From Hassallia byssoidea VB512170 (GTDB taxonomy: Bacteria; Cyanobacteriota; Cyanobacteriia; Cyanobacteriales; Nostocaceae), in the NCBI RefSeq assembly GCF_000817785.2, contig NZ_JTCM02000042.1:1-53479 (forward strand): 53,479 nt of DNA. The letters are read 5' to 3'. Numbering within the stretch: position 1 is the stretch's first letter; each line of letters opens with the position of its first letter. Shown here piece by piece: positions 44,680-52,782 of this stretch. The notes beneath the pieces were generated by a model. It saw only the letters and a list, made by a program, of their open reading frames with translations. It searched no databases and was not told the origin of the DNA. Made by a program: the position numbers and the translations under genes.

Positions 44680-45051
44680 ATGAACAGCAAAATTATTGCA
44701 GCTTTGGCAATCATCGCAAGTGTTACAAGCTTGGGAAATTCAGTTTACGCCCAATCATCACCAAACACACCACAATATACGTTAACTGGTAATTCTCTCA
44801 GCGGAATTAATAATAGAACAGCACAGGACGACTACGCCAAGTTTTTTGCACCAAGCAATTCTGCAAACGCTCGTGGCAATAATAGTAGAGAAACAATTGT
44901 ACCTACAGGTGTTTTGCAAATCGGCGATGGTGTCCAACTAAGGAGATCTGACGAACCTCTAACACTGCCAGACACTCCGATTATTCTGCAACCGGCTGAG
45001 TCTGATAATGACATTAATGATGGGGTGCAAGTGCAGCTTGTTGGTCAATAG
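44680..45051 (+). CDS. small secreted protein of unknown function
   Basis: 123 residues with a Sec signal peptide (KIIAALAIIASVTSLGNSVYAQ, cleavage after VYA). The mature chain is polar and low in cysteine, with a VPTGVLQIGDGVQLRRSDEPLTLP segment that reads like a beta-rich extracellular motif. No family is recognised. An ATG with an AT-rich leader starts it. A strong hairpin follows 80 bp downstream. Probably periplasmic or outer surface. Confidence 0.7.
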   Translation: MNSKIIAALAIIASVTSLGNSVYAQSSPNTPQYTLTGNSLSGINNRTAQDDYAKFFAPSNSANARGNNSRETIVPTGVLQIGDGVQLRRSDEPLTLPDTPIILQPAESDNDINDGVQVQLVGQ

Positions 45052-45130
45052 CATTGATTTTAAGCACAAAGCGTGCTTACTACGGCTTTTTCTCAATCGC
45101 TGCGGATTTAGTCGGTGTAGAATCAAATAG

Positions 45131-45175
45131 CCCCTCTGCCTTGCGTAGTTGAAAAGCAACTCAAAGACAGAGGGG
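45131..45175. terminator. strong hairpin, probable terminator
   Basis: CCCCTCTG (45131-45138) pairs with CAGAGGGG (45168-45175). Inside, CTT pairs with AAG and AGTTG with CAACT. It is followed by ACTTTATTTTTA. It lies downstream of the secreted-protein gene. A small dispersed repeat (GGCGATACTCC...GCGATCGCC) fills 45188-45244. Confidence 0.7.
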
Positions 45176-45337
45176 ACTTTATTTTTAGGCGATACTCCGA
45201 ACGCATGTGCGTTCCGCAGGAAAGGAGTTGCTCCGCGATCGCCTCAAAGTAGCCAAGCAAATATAAATTGGCATTTTTGCCAATTTGTAAACACTTTGCA
45301 GTAAAATTATTCCTTTAGATAGAGGAGGGCAAAAAAG

Positions 45338-46690
45338 ATGACTCGTGTGATCATCGTGCGCCACGGTCAAAGCACATATAACACAGAAAAGCGTGTCCAA
45401 GGTCGCATAGATGCGTCCACCATAACCGAAAAAGGTCGTAATGATGCCAGTTTAGTAGGCAAAGCCCTGAGTAATATTCAATTTAATGCGATTTACAGCA
45501 GTCCTTTACAACGAGCGAAAGAGACAGCAGATATCATCCAAAGTGAATTGACAATTCATTCTAGAGAATCTCTTGTTGGGCAAACTTCTCATAAATTGCT
45601 GGAAATTGACCTTCCTTTATGGGAGAAAATGCTCACTGCTGATGTCAAGCAGAAATTTGCCGACGACTACCGCACCTGGAAAGAACGTCCTCACGAACTG
45701 CGGATGCTAGTTCCAGAAACTGAGGGAACAAGAGAACATTTCCCGGTTTTGGCTTTATACGAACAAGCGCGGCAGTTTTGGCAAGAAATTTTGTCTCGCC
45801 ATCAAGGGCAAACTATTTTGATTGTCGGGCATAACGGTATTAATCGAGCGTTAATCAGCACCGCATTGTCGATTTCTCCATCTCGCTATCATTCCATACA
45901 GCAATCTAACTGTGGCATCAGCGTACTAAATTTTTCTGGGGGATTAGGAGAACCAGTTCAACTAGAATCGATGAATCAGACGCAACATTTGGGAGAAACT
46001 CTGCCTTCGTTGCGACCGAATCATCAAGGAGTAAGATTGTTGCTAGTGCGTCACGGTGAAACTGAATGGAATCGTCAAGGTAGATTTCAAGGACAAATTG
46101 ATATCCCCCTAAACGATAATGGTAGGCTTCAGGCACAAAAAGCCGGCGAATTTCTTAAACTTGTAGCAATTGATTTTGCCGTTAGTAGTTCAATGCTGCG
46201 TCCTAAAGAAACAGCGGAGATTATTTTAGAGCATCACAAAAGTGTAAAGTTGGATTTAGTTGATGGTTTAAGAGAAATTAGTCACGGACTTTGGGAAGGA
46301 AAATTTGAAAAAGAAATAGAGCAAGAATATCCCGGAGAATTGGAACGTTGGCGAACAATTCCCGCAGAAGTACAAATGCCTGAAGGGGAAAATCTGCAAC
46401 AGGTATGCGATCGCAGTATTGTTGCTTGGCAATCTATAGTTGAAACAGCAATCTCAAATCAACTTCAAACCGGCTTAGTAGTCGCTCACGACGCTACAAA
46501 TAAAACCTTGCTTTGTCAGATTCTCGGTTTACCATCAGAAAATTTCTGGAACTTCCGTCAAGGAAATGGCGCAATCAGCGTTATCGATTACCCTTCCGGA
46601 CTGCATGGTTTACCAGTACTGCAAGCAATGAATATTACCACTCACTTAGGTGGAGGCGTACTCGATAAAACCGCAGCCGGCGCACTGTAA
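45338..46690 (+). CDS. double-domain histidine phosphatase
   Basis: 450 residues with two phosphoglycerate-mutase-like domains in tandem. Domain 1 (about 1-215) has the catalytic RHGQSTYN and the distal VGHNGINRALI. Domain 2 (about 228-440) has RHGETEWNRQG and VAHDATNKTLL. Both keep the phospho-accepting His of RHG and the second His (GHN; AHD). It may hydrolyse phosphoserine, sugar phosphates or cobalamin intermediates. Cyanobacteria commonly carry this fusion. An AGGAGG ribosome-binding site precedes the ATG. Substrate undetermined. Confidence 0.92.
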   Translation: MTRVIIVRHGQSTYNTEKRVQGRIDASTITEKGRNDASLVGKALSNIQFNAIYSSPLQRAKETADIIQSELTIHSRESLVGQTSHKLLEIDLPLWEKMLTADVKQKFADDYRTWKERPHELRMLVPETEGTREHFPVLALYEQARQFWQEILSRHQGQTILIVGHNGINRALISTALSISPSRYHSIQQSNCGISVLNFSGGLGEPVQLESMNQTQHLGETLPSLRPNHQGVRLLLVRHGETEWNRQGRFQGQIDIPLNDNGRLQAQKAGEFLKLVAIDFAVSSSMLRPKETAEIILEHHKSVKLDLVDGLREISHGLWEGKFEKEIEQEYPGELERWRTIPAEVQMPEGENLQQVCDRSIVAWQSIVETAISNQLQTGLVVAHDATNKTLLCQILGLPSENFWNFRQGNGAISVIDYPSGLHGLPVLQAMNITTHLGGGVLDKTAAGAL

Positions 46691-46855
46691 AAAAAGTGAG
46701 GAGTGAGGAGTTATGAGTGAGGAATAAAGTTAGGACGAAGAAGCAAAAAGTAAATAACTTCGCTTTTCTTAACTCCTAACTCCTACTCCTCGTACAGACG
46801 TTCCGTCGGAACGTCTCTACCTAACTCCTAACTCCTAACTCCTAACTGAAAATTT
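46691..46855. repeat. heptamer repeats plus GACGTTCC hairpin, copy 3
   Basis: GGAGTGA-type units near 46697-46725 and AACTCCT units at 46770-46848 enclose AGACGTTCC (46796-46804) / GGAACGTCT (46808-46816). The hairpin repeat has landed inside the heptamer array. Confidence 0.85.
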
Positions 46856-46857
46856 TT

Positions 46858-48198
46858 ATGACTGAACTGCTGCAACAAGTACGAATTATCGACCCAGTTT
46901 CTGAAACTGACCAAATAGCTGATGTGTTGATTGCTGATGGTTATATCAGAACCGTCGCAGAAAGTATTTCTGATATTAGTGCCGATACTCAAATCAGAGA
47001 TTGTCGGGGATTAATTTTAGGATCTGGGTTGGTAGATTTATATAGTCACTCCGGCGAACCTGGGTTTGAAGAACGGGAAACTATTTCCTCTTTGTTGCAA
47101 GCTGCTGCTGCTGGCGGCTTTACAAGAATTAACATCTTACCCGATACATCTCCACCGATTGATAACCCAGGTGCGGTAGCGCACTTGTTGCAGAGGGAGA
47201 GAAGGGGACAAGGGGGACAAGGGGACAAGGAGACAAGGAGACAAGGAGACAAGGAGACAATTCTTTCTCCCCATCCCCCCATCCCCCCATCCCCCCCTCT
47301 CCCCCTCCTCCACCTCTGGGGTGCTATCACTCAAGATGTTGCGGGGAAGCAGATGACCGAATTGGCGGATTTGGCGGCTTCTGGGGTGGTTGGTTTTGCT
47401 GATGGCGTAACTATTGAAAATTTGGGGCTGGTGCGTCGAGTGTTGGAATATCTCCAGCCTTTAGGGAAACCGATCGCCTTTTGGTGTTGCGATCGCCTGA
47501 TTATGTCCAATGGAGTCATGCGTGAAGGACAAGATTCTATTCGCCTAGGTTTACCAGGAAATCCCGCTATCTCTGAAACTGCCGCGATCGCTTCTTTGTT
47601 GGAATTAGTCGCCGCCATCGGTACTCCTGTTCATATTATGCGCGTTTCCACCGCTCGCAGTGTCGAACTCATCGCCAATGCAAAATCTCAGGGTTTACCC
47701 GTCACCGCCAGCACTACTTGGATGCACCTTTTACTTGACACAAAAGTAATTAAGAGTTATAATACCAGCCTGCGTTTAGAACCACCTTTAGGAACACCGA
47801 GCGATTTAAGGGCTTTGCGTGCAGGTGTGCGGATGGGAATTATAGATGCGATCGCTATTGACCATACACCGCATACTTACGAAGAAAAAGTGCAAGCGTT
47901 TGCAGAAGCTTTACCTGGGGCAATTGGTTTAGAGTTAGCATTACCCCTGTTGTGGCAATATTTAGTAGAAAGCGGTGAATTTACAGCTTTGGAATTATGG
48001 AAAGCTTTGAGTAATCGTCCTGCGGAGTGTTTAGGACAGAAAATGAGTGCGATCGTCAAAAATGAAAAGGCAGAATTAACTTTATTTAATCCCCAAGAAA
48101 GCTGGAAAGTCAACAGCGAAAATCTCTACACTTTATCTTGTAATACACCTTGGTTAGGACAACAGTTAACAGGTCGTGTCGTGCAAACTTGGTGTTAA
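46858..48198 (+). CDS. pyrC: dihydroorotase-like protein, probably inactive, with repeat insert
   Basis: A 446-residue amidohydrolase of the dihydroorotase family; overall layout and C-terminus (ENLYTLSCNTPWLGQQLTGRVV) follow PyrC. Key metal and substrate residues are lost: the HxH of DLHVHLREPG is Y62-S-H64 with G for R (DLYSHSGEPG), the HxED segment reads WCCD, and the HICHVST motif reads HIMRVST. Only the aspartate of IDHTPH is clearly kept. Residues about 113-151 come from a repeat array (47193-47313). It may be a non-catalytic partner of aspartate carbamoyltransferase, as known for inactive dihydroorotase homologs in other bacteria; a true dihydroorotase should exist elsewhere in the genome. 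Confidence 0.8.
   Translation: MTELLQQVRIIDPVSETDQIADVLIADGYIRTVAESISDISADTQIRDCRGLILGSGLVDLYSHSGEPGFEERETISSLLQAAAAGGFTRINILPDTSPPIDNPGAVAHLLQRERRGQGGQGDKETRRQGDKETILSPHPPIPPSPPLPLLHLWGAITQDVAGKQMTELADLAASGVVGFADGVTIENLGLVRRVLEYLQPLGKPIAFWCCDRLIMSNGVMREGQDSIRLGLPGNPAISETAAIASLLELVAAIGTPVHIMRVSTARSVELIANAKSQGLPVTASTTWMHLLLDTKVIKSYNTSLRLEPPLGTPSDLRALRAGVRMGIIDAIAIDHTPHTYEEKVQAFAEALPGAIGLELALPLLWQYLVESGEFTALELWKALSNRPAECLGQKMSAIVKNEKAELTLFNPQESWKVNSENLYTLSCNTPWLGQQLTGRVVQTWC
47193..47313. repeat. tandem octamer array in inverted halves inside the dihydroorotase-like gene
   Basis: GGGGACAA/GGAGACAA units (47205-47260) face CCCCATCC units (47268-47295) and CCCCTCTCC. The array keeps the frame and encodes a Gly/Arg/Lys/Asp/Glu run, then a Pro/Ser run. 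Confidence 0.95.
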
Positions 48199-48232
48199 AT
48201 ATGAATTAAAGCAGCAAAAATCAAATTAGAAA

Positions 48233-48868
48233 ATGACAACTCTTAACGCTCGTAATTTGTCCCTAGAAGATGTTCAACGTCTTTTCGGCTTTCAAAAACA
48301 GTACGCTGATTCATTCACCCCGTTGTTATCGCTAGAACCGCTAACAGAATTAGAACAGCAAGAACTTGTACAAATACGGGATGACTTTGATAGATATTTA
48401 ACAGCTGGTAAAGTTTCCGAAGGGCAAGTAAAGTTTCTTGTAGTTGCACCTTTAATGCGTTTAGCCGGCTTTTATCGCTATCCTATCCAGATTACTTTGG
48501 AAGAAGATATAGCAGATATCAATATAGAAGATGAAGATACAAAAATTACTGGTAGGATGGATATTTTAGCTGTTACTAAAGCGAAACGCATAACAGCTAA
48601 TACATCTTTTTGGATATTGGTAATTGAATCTAAAAATAGTAGCGTTGCCCCAATAGAGGGTTTGCCGCAATTGCTGACATACGCCTATAAAAGTTTACAG
48701 TATCAAACTTCGGTTTGGGGATTAGTGACAAACGGACAATATTATCAGTTTGTGTATATCAAACAAAGCGATGCCCTAATTTATCAGCTAATGCCAGTGT
48801 TAAATTTTATGGAATCTCAACGTGCAATTGATTTGCTACAAGTTCTGAAAGCAATTTGTCAGTTATAG
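48233..48868 (+). CDS. HsdR-N-like PD-(D/E)XK protein
   Basis: 211 residues resembling the N-terminal nuclease domain of type I restriction R subunits, which occurs alone in many cyanobacteria. Nuclease residues are D110 in ITGRMDILAV and E132-x-K134 in FWILVIESKNSSV, followed by a Q-rich helix LPQLLTYAYKSL and VWGLVTNGQYYQFVYI. No helicase, methylase or specificity subunit is adjacent, so it is not a working restriction system on its own. It starts 34 bp after the dihydroorotase-like gene. Confidence 0.85.
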   Translation: MTTLNARNLSLEDVQRLFGFQKQYADSFTPLLSLEPLTELEQQELVQIRDDFDRYLTAGKVSEGQVKFLVVAPLMRLAGFYRYPIQITLEEDIADINIEDEDTKITGRMDILAVTKAKRITANTSFWILVIESKNSSVAPIEGLPQLLTYAYKSLQYQTSVWGLVTNGQYYQFVYIKQSDALIYQLMPVLNFMESQRAIDLLQVLKAICQL

Positions 48869-48889
48869 CGTGATGTGCAACTTATTCTC

Positions 48890-48980
48890 AGAACTTCTCT
48901 CCAAACCTCTCCTCCGCAGGGAGAGAGGCTTTAATTCTTAGTCCCCTTCCCTCGTAGGGAAGGGGTTGGGGGTTAGGTTT
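48890..48980. repeat. dispersed repeat (CTCTCCAAACCTCTCC...)
   Basis: CTCTCCTCCGCAGGGAGAG (near 48908) and CCCCTTCCCTCGTAGGGAAGGGG (near 48942) are two imperfect hairpins in a common cyanobacterial intergenic repeat. Confidence 0.7.
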
Positions 48981-49043
48981 GAGAGAAAGTCGCATACGGC
49001 ATGTTATAGCAATAAAATATAACTTCTGAGGAAGAATTCCATT

Positions 49044-49268
49044 ATGGAAACACATACAGATATAAGAGTGAAAGTCACAGCAGAAGGTCAATTAGAACTT
49101 CCAGCAGAAATTAAAGCAAAACTGAGTCCTGGTGATGAATATATGGTGACAATTACAGAAGCAGAAATTGTTCTGAAAAAAATCCGCAAGCCGACTGTAA
49201 ACCTAGATGAATTTCTCCAACGCCTTGATGAATTGGAACCAGACCCTAATCAACTTTCTTTAGAATAA
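49044..49268 (+). CDS. AbrB/MazE-type antitoxin, shortened by a stop codon
   Basis: 74 residues. The N-terminal half is an AbrB/SpoVT-like swapped-hairpin DNA-binding domain (IRVKVTAEGQLELPAEIKAKLSPGDEYMVTITEAEIVLKK). The second half (TVNLDEFLQRLDELEPDPNQLSLE) should wrap a toxin. After the TAA at 49266 the same frame continues without interruption as ISEIVKEVRRERRSKA and a TGA at 49317, which looks like the original C-terminus. A single base change GAA to TAA would explain it. The original stop overlaps the ATG of a PIN toxin remnant (ATGA), the usual toxin-antitoxin layout. Confidence 0.82.
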   Translation: METHTDIRVKVTAEGQLELPAEIKAKLSPGDEYMVTITEAEIVLKKIRKPTVNLDEFLQRLDELEPDPNQLSLE

Positions 49269-49315
49269 ATTAGTGAAATTGTCAAGGAAGTACGACGGGA
49301 AAGACGTTCTAAAGC

Positions 49316-49366
49316 ATGAGGATTGTATTAGATGTCAATATCACAGCAGCGGCTTTGCAAACTTAG
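49316..49366 (+). pseudogene. PIN-domain toxin remnant
   Basis: The ATG at 49316 overlaps the antitoxin's old stop and encodes MRIVLDVNITAAALQT, then TAG. The start MRIVLDVN is the typical first strand of PIN ribonuclease toxins, with the first catalytic Asp. Nothing further of the domain is found; a dispersed repeat (49415-49480: TCATTGCGAACGGAGCGAAG...) follows. The toxin is lost. The remainder of 49367-49638 holds no gene. Confidence 0.65.
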
Positions 49367-49638
49367 TATTTAATAAAAAGCGCAAGTTCACCAAGTTATA
49401 TTATGTGAGGATAATTGCTTGTCATTGCGAACGGAGCGAAGCGAAGTGTTCGCGCAGCGTGTCGCAGACAAGCAATTTGAATATTTTTTATAAAAAAATT
49501 AGAATTTAATGCTGGGTTACGGCGCAAATGTAGATTTATGGTATTGCTGCAAATATTTATTGTGCGTCTCCACCTGTAACTACAAATCGATTTATCCCCA
49601 TTTAATAATATAATCATGATATTAATTGGGCTATTATT

Positions 49639-50451
49639 GTGAGTTTTGATAATGTCTGTAAAGTGCTGGCAGAGAAATATTCAGCAGATTTTGTTAGGTG
49701 GTTAATTGCTGAAGAATCTACCAATGTTAAGGTGTTAAAAACTGAGTTAAGTTTAGATCCAATTCGTGCAGATTCTGTGACTTTTCTACAAACTGCTAAT
49801 CAGATTTTGCATATTGAATTTCAGACTTTAACACAGTCAAATCCGGCAATTACTTTCCGAATGCTGGATTATTCTGTGAGGTTAAAACGTCAATACAAGT
49901 GTCCAGTTGTACAGGTAGTAATATTTTTGCAGGAGACGGATGATGAAATTGCTTTTACTGAAGAATATGTGGATGATACAACCATACATCGCTATCGTGC
50001 AGTAAGAATGTGGGAGCAAGATTCAAGCTTATTTTTGAGCAATTCGGCATTGTTACCGTTAGCACCTTTGTGTCGAACTGATTCCCCGCGAGATTTATTA
50101 TCGCAGGTTGCTCAGGAAGTCGCTAAAATTTCAGATAGGGAGACAAGGCAGAATACAGCAGCTTATACTGAGATTTTAGCAGGTTTGCGGTTTGAGAAGG
50201 GTTTGATTGGTCAGTTATTAAGTGAGGATATTATGCAGGAATCGGTTATTTATCAGGATATTTTGCAGAAAGGTGAGGAACGTACAATCATACGCCAGCT
50301 TAATCGACGTTTTGGTGAAATAAATTCGTCATTAATTGATCAGATTAAACTGTTACCTATTGAAAAACTAGATACTTTGGCAGAAGCATTACTAGATTTT
50401 TCAGCTTTATCTGATTTAGTTACTTGGCTTGAGCGAAATACAAGCAGTTAA
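49639..50451 (+). CDS. Rpn-family PD-(D/E)XK nuclease/transposase-like protein
   Basis: 270 residues from the GTG at 49639. Its N-terminal half matches the Rpn (recombination-promoting nuclease, formerly putative transposase) family: YSADFVRWLI, D-rich LSLDPIRADSVTFLQ, and ILHIEFQTLTQSNPAITFRMLDYSVRLKRQY with the E-x-Q catalytic variant, followed by VVQVVIFLQ. The C-terminal part (RTIIRQLNRRFGEINSSLIDQIKLLPIEKLDTLAEALLDF) is the DUF4351-type module. These proteins are abundant in cyanobacteria, and related Rpn proteins have been linked to phage defence. Single gene. Confidence 0.88.
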   Translation: MSFDNVCKVLAEKYSADFVRWLIAEESTNVKVLKTELSLDPIRADSVTFLQTANQILHIEFQTLTQSNPAITFRMLDYSVRLKRQYKCPVVQVVIFLQETDDEIAFTEEYVDDTTIHRYRAVRMWEQDSSLFLSNSALLPLAPLCRTDSPRDLLSQVAQEVAKISDRETRQNTAAYTEILAGLRFEKGLIGQLLSEDIMQESVIYQDILQKGEERTIIRQLNRRFGEINSSLIDQIKLLPIEKLDTLAEALLDFSALSDLVTWLERNTSS

Positions 50452-50636
50452 GTAATCGTGGTTAAAATCTTGGGTTACGACGCACTAAAGATTGATGCGA
50501 TTCTACTTGTCATTGCGGGAGCGATCGCCTAGTGTTCGCGTAGCGTCTCGAAAAGAAGCAATCGCATAGACTTTGCGATTACTTCGCTTCACTTCGTTGC
50601 GCTCGTAATGACATATTGTGGGTGATTTGCCGGACA
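50452..50636. repeat. dispersed repeat (TCATTGCG...GCGATTGCTTC type)
   Basis: It contains TTGTCATTGCGGGAGCGATCGCC (about 50506), CGCGTAGCGTCTCG and GCGATTACTTCGCTTCACTTCG, a composite of small dispersed repeats. It occupies the place where the toxin paired with the 50637 antitoxin should be. Confidence 0.75.
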
Positions 50637-50879
50637 TCATATTACCTCACGTCCGGGTGAAGAATCTCGCACATCTGCAAAAACTTCGGGTTCAATACTT
50701 ACTGCTTCTAATTCTTGTTCTTGGCAAAATTTTTCTAGGGATTTCCAGAATTGAGACTCACCACTCACGATTATTGTAGATTCGTCTAGAATCTCAATAA
50801 CTATTTCTTGCCCATCAGGAATGTTTATTTCCTGAAATATTTCTATACTATTTCTGCGCTTGATGCCTTTTATTTTCAT
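50637..50879 (-). CDS. small antitoxin-like protein, orphan
   Basis: 80 residues from the ATG at 50879; a TTG at 50951 would add 24 residues and is less likely. The beginning KGIKRRNSIEIFQEINIPDGQEIVIEIL resembles the beta-strand DNA-binding half of cyanobacterial antitoxins that pair with PIN toxins, and the acidic tail (LEKFCQEQELEAVSIEPEVFADVRD) would bind the toxin. The stop TGA overlaps an ATG (ATGA), the normal toxin start, but that frame runs into a dispersed repeat after a few codons. Two 18-bp palindromes upstream may be the autoregulatory operator. Confidence 0.72.
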   Translation of the reverse strand: MKIKGIKRRNSIEIFQEINIPDGQEIVIEILDESTIIVSGESQFWKSLEKFCQEQELEAVSIEPEVFADVRDSSPGREVI

Positions 50880-50973
50880 AGTTTTTGTTCTAGAAGTAAC
50901 AATTTGCTTGACTGACAAATCTTGTGTGTTGCAGTCTAACTTACCCTGCAATAAATTGATTGCTCATAGCTCA

Positions 50974-51022
50974 AGTCTACTTTAGTAGACTAGGTATGCT
51001 TTTCAGTCTACTTTAGTAGACT
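50974..51022. promoter_or_regulatory. two identical 18-bp palindromes, possible operator
   Basis: AGTCTAC-TTTA-GTAGACT occurs at 50974-50991 and again at 51005-51022, 31 bp (about three helical turns) apart and roughly 95 bp upstream of the antitoxin ATG. Alternatively they are members of the dispersed ACTTTAGT repeat family. The remaining bases to 51156 show nothing notable. Confidence 0.5.
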
Positions 51023-51156
51023 TCTGCTGTTAGCTTGGGAATTGATTCGCAAGCGGGGAAGATTTGTTAACCCAGTGCCAGGTAAGGTCAACGTATAAAC
51101 CGCAATACTTCGTGGGGAATGACTTATTTGTGAATCTTTACAATTTACTGTAAGCC

Positions 51157-52782
51157 TTATATGTTACAGTTTGCAAGTCTCGACGCGAGAGAAGAGAAAA
51201 CCACGTCGCCCTCCCACAAAACGAAACGCTTCTTATAACTTTTAACCAGCATATAAAAGGGAGCAACGGGAAGGTGTCCAACGGGAGCATAAGTCTCAAA
51301 AGTGAGGTCTGTGTATTGCAGCCATTCGCCCCCTCTTTGCCAGCCGACGCGATCGCCAAACTTTTCCAAGTCTTTTCCTACACTTTCCCAAATGCGCTTT
51401 TGCACACTAAACCCAAAGTGCCCATTGCCGTATTTTACCCACAGTTGCTCAATAGTGCGTAGGTCAGTGCAAGGAAAGTTTTCAATAGATTCAACACTAA
51501 GCCAGAGTTCTTGTTCCCTGCCAGCGGCTTTGAGCATCACTGTCCGAGTTTCTTGATCTGCTTGTTTCCACTTTTCAGCTTTGAGTAAATCGCGCAAGTG
51601 CGTGTAGTCTACACCCTTGTCAGAACTGAGATGATCATTCTCCTGCGTTGGTTTTGTCGTGGTTGTCTTAGTAGCTTCTTCTGCTTGTTGCTTCTGTAAC
51701 TCCGCTGATTTTTGATATTCCGCTTCTACTGAAGATGCAATCTCTAACTCAATTGCTGCGACATCCTCATCCCTAAGACCTAAAATATCCTGCTGATAAT
51801 CCTTCAGTATCTTACGAGTATGTTCATCCAGGGGATATTTTTGCTCAACTACCTCAACAAAAGCTTGTTTGTAACTTTCCAAGTTTGCAAACCGTCTGCG
51901 GAAAGGTTCTAATACTTCGCTTTCTATTTCCTCGGCTTTTTTATCTGTAATTCCAAATGTTTTCCGTTTCGGCTTTAAGATTAAGTAAGCAAGTTTACTA
52001 AGTTCACCATTTTGGGCATATTGTTCTACAAGCTTGCGATACTCTGCCTCTGCATTCTTGGGGGCATGTGCTAGTAGAATATTAAAGCCTTCTTTATCCA
52101 GAATGATCTCTGGTGTCATCTTCGGCTTTACCGCTTGAACTTTTGCTTTAGCGTAAGCGTGCAGTTCCTGTACATGAATATTCCCATCGTTGTCTGTGTC
52201 TGCTGCACCTGTCTCAATTCCCTCAACTAAATATTGAGTGTAGAGCGAAAGCGGTAAACCTTCCTGCTCAAATGAAGTTTGAGTTGCACTACTAGATGTG
52301 AGAACAACTCGTCCCTCAGCACCTAGCTGCTTTTTGATATCGACACCGACACTTTTTGTCCTCCAACCTTGAGCGATCGCACCACTATAGCAAGCATCCA
52401 AAATCAATACTTGCCGTTTAGCATAGCAATTGTTTGATTGCCCTTGGATAAAATTTGCGTCTACAGCAGTAGCTTCAAAGTCGTCTTTAGCTGTAATCCG
52501 AGTTGTTAAATAGAGATGACCATCATCATTAGTAATACCATGACCAGAGAAAAACAGTAATACTAAGTCATCTTTAAGAGCTTCTTTAAATAGCTTTTGA
52601 ATTGCCTTTCGCATTTCGCTATCAGTGGGATTAAGCAGCCGTTCGACTTGCTCAAAACCTCCCAGACTTGGGTTAAGCAAAACTCGCTGCATAGCTTCCA
52701 CATCATTGAGAGCAGATGATAGGGGAGGGATACCTTCACCATATTCACTGACTCCAATCAGCAGCGCTATCTTCTTAGGCAT
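51157..52782 (-). CDS. caspase-like (C14) protease fused to a GUN4 domain
   Basis: 541 residues from the ATG at 52782 (MPKKIALLIGV); ATGs at 52794 and 52791 are alternatives. Counting from 52794, a metacaspase/orthocaspase domain (1-245) has catalytic His85 (FFSGHGI) and Cys135 (LDACYSG). A helical middle (250-360) contains two copies of a GxxDxxxxxIExEV-like motif (FGITDKKAEEIESEV, LGLRDEDVAAIELEI). A linker (365-393) leads to a GUN4 domain (395-545: DYTHLRDLLKAEKWKQADQET, TDLRTIEQLWVKYGNGHFGFSVQ, APVGHLPVAP). GUN4 binds porphyrins such as Mg-protoporphyrin. The gene overlaps the upstream EACC1-like gene, so the two act together, probably as a conflict or cell-death module. Confidence 0.93.
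   Translation of the reverse strand: MPKKIALLIGVSEYGEGIPPLSSALNDVEAMQRVLLNPSLGGFEQVERLLNPTDSEMRKAIQKLFKEALKDDLVLLFFSGHGITNDDGHLYLTTRITAKDDFEATAVDANFIQGQSNNCYAKRQVLILDACYSGAIAQGWRTKSVGVDIKKQLGAEGRVVLTSSSATQTSFEQEGLPLSLYTQYLVEGIETGAADTDNDGNIHVQELHAYAKAKVQAVKPKMTPEIILDKEGFNILLAHAPKNAEAEYRKLVEQYAQNGELSKLAYLILKPKRKTFGITDKKAEEIESEVLEPFRRRFANLESYKQAFVEVVEQKYPLDEHTRKILKDYQQDILGLRDEDVAAIELEIASSVEAEYQKSAELQKQQAEEATKTTTTKPTQENDHLSSDKGVDYTHLRDLLKAEKWKQADQETRTVMLKAAGREQELWLSVESIENFPCTDLRTIEQLWVKYGNGHFGFSVQKRIWESVGKDLEKFGDRVGWQRGGEWLQYTDLTFETYAPVGHLPVAPFYMLVKSYKKRFVLWEGDVVFSSLASRLANCNI

Noticed and set aside
47046-47334. Minus-strand frames over the octamer array
   Set aside because: They are antisense to the dihydroorotase-like gene and consist of repeat-derived residues.
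48233-48868. A type I restriction system
   Set aside because: Only the HsdR-N-like domain is present; no helicase, methylase or specificity genes are nearby.
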